Part shown: piece by piece, positions 5,116 through 9,024 of the stretch
Layout: each line of letters opens with the position of its first letter
Position numbering within the stretch: the stretch's first letter is position 1
DNA from: Chlorobiota bacterium
GTDB lineage: Bacteria; Bacteroidota; Ignavibacteria; Ignavibacteriales; Ignavibacteriaceae
Assembly: GCA_008363265.1 (NCBI GenBank)
Contig: RHKR01000171.1
Coordinates: 1 to 9,024, forward strand
Length of the DNA stretch: 9,024 nucleotides
Direction of reading: 5' to 3'
Notes under the pieces: generated by a model
The model's input: only the letters and a program-made list of their open reading frames with translations
Database searches by the model: none
Told to the model about the DNA's origin: nothing
Made by a program: the position numbers and the translations under genes

Positions 5116-7137
5116 ATGCGGATCAAATTTCAATCCCTTTTTCTGGCAGTTTATATATTAGCGGCAGCCAATGCGCAGGAAGGTTACATTCTCCCGCAGA
5201 CCGGTCACTCCGGAACCATCACCGCGGTTGGCTACACTTCCAACGGAAAGCACCTTATTACAGCCTCCGAGGATAACACACTTATCCTTTGGGATGCCTC
5301 CACCCTTGAACAGTTGAACGTATTCGGCGGCCATACCGCTCCTGTAAGGTGGTTCAGACCCCTCGATGACTCTTCAACCATAGTGAGTGCCGGTGACGAC
5401 GGGCTTTATATTATAACCGACTATACCACCGGTGAAGTGGTGGCAGCCGGAGAGATACCCAGTGGCCCCGGTTCGTCGATATTTGCCGTTGGAGACGGTT
5501 CCACTCTTATCTTTGTCTCCTCCGGCGGTGAAATCCACGTATTGGAGGAGGGGGATGAGGAACCTGCAAGTGCAGGAAAACTGCCCCTGGAAATTTTCAC
5601 GGCCATCGATTTCAACCCTGAAACCGAATATTTCGCGGTCGCCGACACTTCGGGTGAAGTGCTAATTATCAGCGCATCTGAGTTAAAGGTGGTCGCACGG
5701 CTCTCGCGAAGCACACCGAACAGCTTCAAGAAATTGATATTTTCACCGGATGGGAGATATCTGGCCGGGATCAGCGAGAACGAGCTTATTTATGTGTGGG
5801 ATGTTACCTCCAGGTCGATCGTTTTCAGCACCAAGAGCGGAACAGGCTATTCGGAGCAACTAAAGTTCTTTCACAATTCAAAAGCGATTCTCTACTTCCT
5901 CGATGATATCAAGATAGCCGCCTACGATCTTGTGACCAAAAGCGAACTCTTCGCGTACAAACCTTTCGGGGAGATAACATCGCTCGCGATCGCGCCCGGT
6001 GACAAACAGGCTACAACCGCCTATTTCGACCGTTCGGTTTTGCAGTGGCGTATCCCCGACAGAATGGTGCTCAACAAGTTTGAACCTTCAACCGACAAAG
6101 TAAAGGCGATACATGTTGACCGCGTGGGTTCAACGATCCTCTTCACCACACTTTCATCATCTTTCCATATCTGGCAGAAGGCGCAGCCCGACCAGAAAAA
6201 ATACCTGCAGACGTGGGACGGTCTCGTTCTCAGCAGCGACATTTCACCATCAGGAGAGTTTTTCGGCTATGGTGGCGCGGATGACAACATTAAAATTTAC
6301 AGCATTGCGGATGCAACTGAGATCAGCATGCTCGGGGGCGAGAAATTCGGATTTGTGAACTCGATGAAATGGTGCAAAAATGAGAACATGATCGCCTCTG
6401 AATCCCCTGAACATTCGGTGGTACTCAGGGATGTGAGCAGCGGAAAGACCGAAAAGACTTTCACCGGACCGAAAAGCATGATAACTTCCATCTCCCTTGC
6501 AACTGAAAAGGGGCTCATTGCTGCCGGCACGATCCTCGGAGAGGTGTTCCTCTGGAAATTGGCTGATGCCTCCCTGGTAAACAGATTTACCTGGTCGGGC
6601 TCGCCTGTGGTATCCATCGAATTCATTGATGAGGGTAGTATGATGCTCGCCGCTTCCGAAGACGGCAAACTTGTGATGCTCGAGGGTAACTCACTCAAGG
6701 AAACCGCGGGAAACCTCCCCGTGCTTGATGCGGTCACCTCGATGGCAGTCTCGCCCGACAACAGGTATCTCGCCCTCGCGGGAGATTACAATGAGATAAG
6801 GATTACAGGATTGAAGGACTCAACCCTGAACCGTTCGGTTGTTGTTTCATTCGGTGCGGCTGACTGGATGGTATTCTCAGGCGACTCGAGATATTTACTT
6901 GCCTCTTCAACCGATGGATCAGTCTATATTATCGACGTTGCGACAGGAAACCACACAGGTACACTCACATTCTTCAATGAAGGTGAGTGGGTTTTGGTGA
7001 CACCTGATAATGAGTTCGACTGCTCCGAGGGGGGTCTGAAACACCTCCGGCTCATTCAGGATAACAGGGCCGGCAATATTCCACCCGGAGAGCAAGTGAT
7101 GTATAAAAAGGGCCTCGCCGAAATGATACTTTTTTGA
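5116..7137 (+). CDS. Exported WD40-repeat protein, probable double beta-propeller
   Basis: A 673-residue protein that begins with a signal peptide (Arg and Lys at 2-4, hydrophobic core about 7-18, likely cleavage Ala-Asn-Ala before Gln21). The rest is WD40-like. The first blade is clear: Gly-His at 30-31, Ser-Glu-Asp at 51-53 and Leu-Trp-Asp at 58-60. A second Gly-His is at 72-73, with further Trp-Asp or Trp blade ends near 228, 311, 353 and 480. By eye there are about 14 blade-sized units between 30 and 616, enough for two seven-bladed propellers. The end (623-672) has Gly-Glu-Trp-Val-Leu-Val-Thr-Pro-Asp, Phe-Asp-Cys-Ser-Glu-Gly-Gly and Tyr-Lys-Lys-Gly-Leu-Ala, like the linker that follows the propeller in WD40-caspase (C14) proteins, but no peptidase domain follows. 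It is divergent from oadG. AGG at 5098-5100 is a weak, distant ribosome site. It is probably a periplasmic or surface scaffold; partner unknown. Confidence 0.85.
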   Translation: MRIKFQSLFLAVYILAAANAQEGYILPQTGHSGTITAVGYTSNGKHLITASEDNTLILWDASTLEQLNVFGGHTAPVRWFRPLDDSSTIVSAGDDGLYIITDYTTGEVVAAGEIPSGPGSSIFAVGDGSTLIFVSSGGEIHVLEEGDEEPASAGKLPLEIFTAIDFNPETEYFAVADTSGEVLIISASELKVVARLSRSTPNSFKKLIFSPDGRYLAGISENELIYVWDVTSRSIVFSTKSGTGYSEQLKFFHNSKAILYFLDDIKIAAYDLVTKSELFAYKPFGEITSLAIAPGDKQATTAYFDRSVLQWRIPDRMVLNKFEPSTDKVKAIHVDRVGSTILFTTLSSSFHIWQKAQPDQKKYLQTWDGLVLSSDISPSGEFFGYGGADDNIKIYSIADATEISMLGGEKFGFVNSMKWCKNENMIASESPEHSVVLRDVSSGKTEKTFTGPKSMITSISLATEKGLIAAGTILGEVFLWKLADASLVNRFTWSGSPVVSIEFIDEGSMMLAASEDGKLVMLEGNSLKETAGNLPVLDAVTSMAVSPDNRYLALAGDYNEIRITGLKDSTLNRSVVVSFGAADWMVFSGDSRYLLASSTDGSVYIIDVATGNHTGTLTFFNEGEWVLVTPDNEFDCSEGGLKHLRLIQDNRAGNIPPGEQVMYKKGLAEMILF

Positions 7138-7138
7138 G

Positions 7139-7154
7139 CAGAAAATATTTTCTG
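7139..7154. repeat. 16-bp perfect palindrome, possible operator
   Basis: CAGAAAATATTTTCTG is a perfect palindrome. It begins two bases after the WD40 stop and ends four bases before the TTGACA of the next promoter. With no loop and no T tract it is a poor terminator, so a dimeric regulator site is the more natural reading. Confidence 0.45.
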
Positions 7155-7158
7155 AATA

Positions 7159-7187
7159 TTGACAAACATGATTTATTTTGGTATATT
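7159..7187 (+). promoter_or_regulatory. Near-consensus sigma-70 type promoter of the small membrane protein gene
   Basis: A perfect TTGACA (7159-7164) is followed after exactly 17 bases by TATATT (7182-7187), one mismatch from TATAAT. Transcription would start near 7194, leaving about 40 bases of leader before the ATG. It is the strongest promoter match in the window. Confidence 0.7.
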
Positions 7188-7223
7188 GCGGTTTGATTTA
7201 AGTTTATAATTGGCAACTAATTC

Positions 7224-7229
7224 AGGAGG
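7224..7229 (+). promoter_or_regulatory. Perfect Shine-Dalgarno (AGGAGG) of the small membrane protein
   Basis: AGGAGG lies 5 bases before the ATG at 7235. It is the best ribosome site in the window and fixes the start of a short gene that has no recognised family. Confidence 0.85.
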
Positions 7230-7234
7230 CGTTA

Positions 7235-7495
7235 ATGGACCAAATCGGTTCGGGAGTTAATCTGCTGTTCCTGTTGGTGTTGGTAGTTGGTTTTATCGTA
7301 ATTACTGCTGTTGTAATAATTCAGCTCAGGTCAAAAAAGAATGTGGATCATACCGTTGCACAGTCGGCTCCCGGAGTTTTACTTGATGACCCGGCAACCA
7401 TTGAAAAGAAGTTGATCCTGGAGGATAAGATAGAGCCCCTGATCCCCGTCCGGAAGGATCAACACGACCAAAATCATGAAATAAAGTTTAGATAA
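7235..7495 (+). CDS. Small single-span membrane protein of unknown function
   Basis: An 86-residue protein I do not recognise. A hydrophobic segment fills residues 8-31 (Leu/Val/Ile with one Gly), followed at once by Arg-Ser-Lys-Lys (32-35), so the N-terminus should face out and the tail the cytoplasm. The tail (36-86) is polar, with a Val-Leu-Leu-Asp-Asp-Pro segment near 48-53, a mixed-charge stretch near 55-67 (Ile-Glu-Lys-Lys, then Glu-Asp-Lys-Ile-Glu), and a His/Gln/Asp-rich end. It has its own near-consensus promoter, a perfect AGGAGG and its own terminator, so it is a well-expressed single-gene unit and very likely real. Topology resembles small subunits or assembly factors of membrane complexes, but nothing in the sequence points to a particular one. 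Confidence 0.8.
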   Translation: MDQIGSGVNLLFLLVLVVGFIVITAVVIIQLRSKKNVDHTVAQSAPGVLLDDPATIEKKLILEDKIEPLIPVRKDQHDQNHEIKFR

Positions 7496-7507
7496 CCCCG
7501 GTATTTT

Positions 7508-7540
7508 AAAAGCCCCCTTCGCGGGGCTTTTGCATTTTTT
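7508..7540 (+). terminator. Rho-independent terminator after the small membrane protein gene
   Basis: AAAAGCCCC (7508-7516) pairs with GGGGCTTTT (7523-7531) around the loop CTTCGC, and a T-rich stretch follows to 7540. It lies 12 bases after the stop at 7495 and separates this gene from the HD protein gene. Confidence 0.9.
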
Positions 7541-7584
7541 GGGGAGTTTTGCATATATTGCAATAACTATTTCGGATTTTGCAT
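7528..7584 (+). repeat. Three copies of TTTTGCAT before the HD protein gene
   Basis: TTTTGCAT occurs at 7528-7535, 7547-7554 and 7577-7584. The first overlaps the terminator's T tract and the last overlaps the ATG at 7583. The middle copy is also part of the inverted pair TTGCA (7549-7553) and TGCAA (7559-7563) with a 5-base spacer. The set may be regulator binding sites. Confidence 0.35.
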
Positions 7585-8791
7585 GCGGTACTCCAGAGAA
7601 ATTACAGCACTTATAGGCGATCAGCGGTATGAAACTGCGAGGGAGATCCTCGAGAGCCTGAAAACCGGCCAAATCCCTTCACGCAAACTACTTTCCCAGT
7701 TATATTCCAACGACCTCTCAGGAATCGCTTACGCCGATATAGAAGTTTATCTGGCGAATAACTTCCCGAACGGCAAGAAACCGAGGCAACATCTCTTTGA
7801 TGCCCCAACCGACATCTCGGATGCCCGCTCAAGAGCTGAAAAAATGCCATCCTACCAGCGGATCCACAGCCAGCTCCTCACCGGACAGATACCTGACCTT
7901 GAGCCGGTAAAAGAATTTTACGGAGAATACTCAGGCTTTGCAATGAGTGTTTTCGAGAATTTCAGGAAGTACGGGCTTTACAGGAAGTGCGGCCTCCCCT
8001 CAGCTGCGCACGTTAACAGGGTCGGCGCCATTTCATCAGTGATAAACATAAATGATCCGGGTACAAAGCTCTATTCTGCTGTGGCTGTCGGACATGATTT
8101 CATCGAAGACCTCCTCTACAAAGCTGTGGACGAACACGGAAGACCTTACGATTTTGCCAGATACGACGAATTCGTTGAGAAATTCATCCCGGAGGAACTG
8201 AGGGAGGGTATCTCGATCCTGACAAACCGTTACGATATTATAATCAGATATGTTATCGAGTTTCTCGATGAACTCGGCATGGGTATCCACCCCGGCTCCA
8301 TCATTTATGCACTTGAGGGCCTTATAGCGGACGATGAAACAACCGGGATAAAGGAATATGCAAAAAAAGCACTGGCGCTTATTTCAACACTTCCACCTGA
8401 TGCATCGAAACTTGAAGATATAAGGTGGGCTTGCTATAAAGATCTCTATCTGAGAGATCTGGCTGAACTCACGAAAGCCGCCGATAATTTCAGGTTCTTC
8501 GAGATAAAGTCTTTCGATCTTTCAGACAATGGTCACGGCATCGGATCACTAAGTATGGAGGCGAGAATAAAGAACCTCCAAAAGCAGGAGGCATGGGCAC
8601 GCGAAGGATACCTCTTCAAGACCGCCTGGGAGCCGATCAACAGACGGATAATGGAACTGAATGAGGAAATTCTTGTATTTGCCGACTATTTCGTGATCAA
8701 AGACCTCCTCGAGTTCCAGTCTGTGCAGGATTTCCTGATCTCCGCTCTTTACAAGATCAGAAGACTCGAGAAGATATTTTATACCGACTAA
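7583..8791 (+). CDS. Stand-alone HD-domain hydrolase-like protein with SpoT-like active-site pattern
   Basis: A 402-residue, mostly helical, soluble protein. An HD-type metal site can be traced: Gly-Leu-Pro-Ser-Ala-Ala-His (137-143) matches the Gly-x-Pro-x-x-x-His of SpoT/Rel hydrolases, followed by Arg-Val-Gly-Ala-Ile. Then come His171-Asp172 and Glu175-Asp176 (SpoT: His-Asp, Glu-Asp), Leu-Thr-Asn (213-215, compare Val-Thr-Lys), and finally Lys309-x-x-Asp312-x-x-x-Asn316, spaced exactly as Lys-Leu-Ala-Asp-Arg-Leu-His-Asn. No synthetase or regulatory domain is visible. His-Asp to the final Asp spans 140 residues, against about 66 in Rel, so the fold carries a large helical insertion. The first 130 residues contain a diverged internal repeat (TGQIP at 28-32 and 100-104). 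The natural substrate could be (p)ppGpp or another nucleotide; the sequence does not decide. The ATG has no strong Shine-Dalgarno. The stop overlaps that of the convergent regulator gene. Confidence 0.7.
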   Translation: MRYSREITALIGDQRYETAREILESLKTGQIPSRKLLSQLYSNDLSGIAYADIEVYLANNFPNGKKPRQHLFDAPTDISDARSRAEKMPSYQRIHSQLLTGQIPDLEPVKEFYGEYSGFAMSVFENFRKYGLYRKCGLPSAAHVNRVGAISSVININDPGTKLYSAVAVGHDFIEDLLYKAVDEHGRPYDFARYDEFVEKFIPEELREGISILTNRYDIIIRYVIEFLDELGMGIHPGSIIYALEGLIADDETTGIKEYAKKALALISTLPPDASKLEDIRWACYKDLYLRDLAELTKAADNFRFFEIKSFDLSDNGHGIGSLSMEARIKNLQKQEAWAREGYLFKTAWEPINRRIMELNEEILVFADYFVIKDLLEFQSVQDFLISALYKIRRLEKIFYTD

Positions 8792-9024
8792 CCCGTGATC
8801 AGTTTATAACCTATTCCATGAACGGTCAGGATTATCTTAGGATGATTCGGGTCCGTCTCGATCTTCTGCCTTAGCTTCAGGATAAAATTATCGACCGTGC
8901 GGGTGGTCGGACTCTCCTCATACCCCCAAATATCATTCAGAAGGCTGTCACGACTCACGGTGTTGTTTTTGTTCTGCCACAGGTACTTCAGAATTTCATA
9001 CTCCTTGTGCGACATCTGCACTTC
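8788..9024 (-). CDS. OmpR/PhoB-family response regulator, C-terminal DNA-binding domain (partial)
   Basis: The frame is open to the window edge, so the 5' part, including any receiver domain, lies beyond 9024. The 78 visible residues are a complete-looking winged helix: Met-Ser-His-Lys-Glu-Tyr-Glu-Ile-Leu-Lys-Tyr-Leu (the Leu-x-x-x-Glu-x-x-Leu-Leu start), Val-Ser-Arg-Asp-Ser-Leu-Leu-Asn-Asp-Ile-Trp-Gly-Tyr, then Thr-Arg-Thr-Val-Asp-Asn-Phe-Ile-Leu-Lys-Leu-Arg-Gln-Lys-Ile-Glu (recognition helix) and the wing Thr-Val-His-Gly-Ile-Gly-Tyr-Lys-Leu. An ATG at 9011-9013 is in frame but internal to the domain, so it is not the start. The stop TAG (8788-8790) overlaps the TAA of the HD gene. The family is certain; the receiver domain and target genes are not visible. 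Confidence 0.92.
   Translation of the reverse strand, partial: EVQMSHKEYEILKYLWQNKNNTVSRDSLLNDIWGYEESPTTRTVDNFILKLRQKIETDPNHPKIILTVHGIGYKLITG

Noticed and set aside
6297..6761. A 154-codon minus-strand open frame inside the WD40 gene
   Set aside because: It is antisense to the propeller blades, with no ribosome site or recognisable motif.
7139..7154. The palindrome as a terminator of the WD40 gene
   Set aside because: A loopless AT-rich palindrome can form at most about five stem pairs and no T tract follows.
9011..9013. ATG as the start of a short 75-residue DNA-binding protein
   Set aside because: The winged-helix pattern already begins around this Met and the frame stays open to the edge, so it is internal to a longer response regulator.

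Overview
The window looks like chromosomal DNA from the Bacteroidota/Chlorobiota/Ignavibacteriota (FCB) group. The best evidence is the N-terminus of the TonB protein (a Phe-x-x-x-x-Lys-Glu-Tyr-Gly-Ala-Tyr-Val-Leu-Arg-Lys pattern), the exbB-exbD-exbD-tonB gene order, and two promoter-like TAnnTTTG motifs. Good Shine-Dalgarno sequences at several genes argue for a lineage that uses SD more than typical Bacteroides. Base composition is roughly balanced, with AT-rich intergenic gaps. No phage, transposon, CRISPR or rRNA signal was seen.

Layout. Positions 1-90 hold the last 29 codons of an unrecognised + strand gene. It is followed by a terminator that works in both directions (109-140), then tRNA-Arg(CCG) on the minus strand (147-218). 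From 331 to 3229 on the minus strand lies a compact energy-transduction operon, exbB, exbD, exbD, tonB in transcription order, closed by a strong hairpin terminator (276-301). Upstream of it on the same strand is oadG-oadB (4911 to 3344), the two membrane subunits of a sodium-pumping decarboxylase. The soluble carboxyltransferase and biotin carrier are not next to them.

From about 4981 the + strand takes over. A 673-residue exported WD40 protein (5116-7137) is probably two seven-bladed propellers ending in a short module known from WD40-caspase proteins. It is followed by a small single-span membrane protein (7235-7495) with a near-consensus promoter, a perfect AGGAGG and its own terminator. 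Next is a 402-residue protein (7583-8791) that I read as an unusual stand-alone HD hydrolase with a SpoT-like active-site pattern. The window ends in a convergent, partial OmpR/PhoB-type response regulator (8788-9024) whose stop codon overlaps that of the HD protein.

How the genes may work together. ExbB, the two ExbD proteins and TonB form an inner-membrane motor that uses the ion gradient to energise outer-membrane transport. OadB/OadG use decarboxylation energy to export sodium. Both concern membrane ion gradients, but a functional link is only inferred from adjacency. The most novel-looking item is the HD protein, with its internal repeat and enlarged HD fold. The WD40 protein with an orphan caspase-linker module and the palindrome-flanked promoter of the small membrane protein come next.
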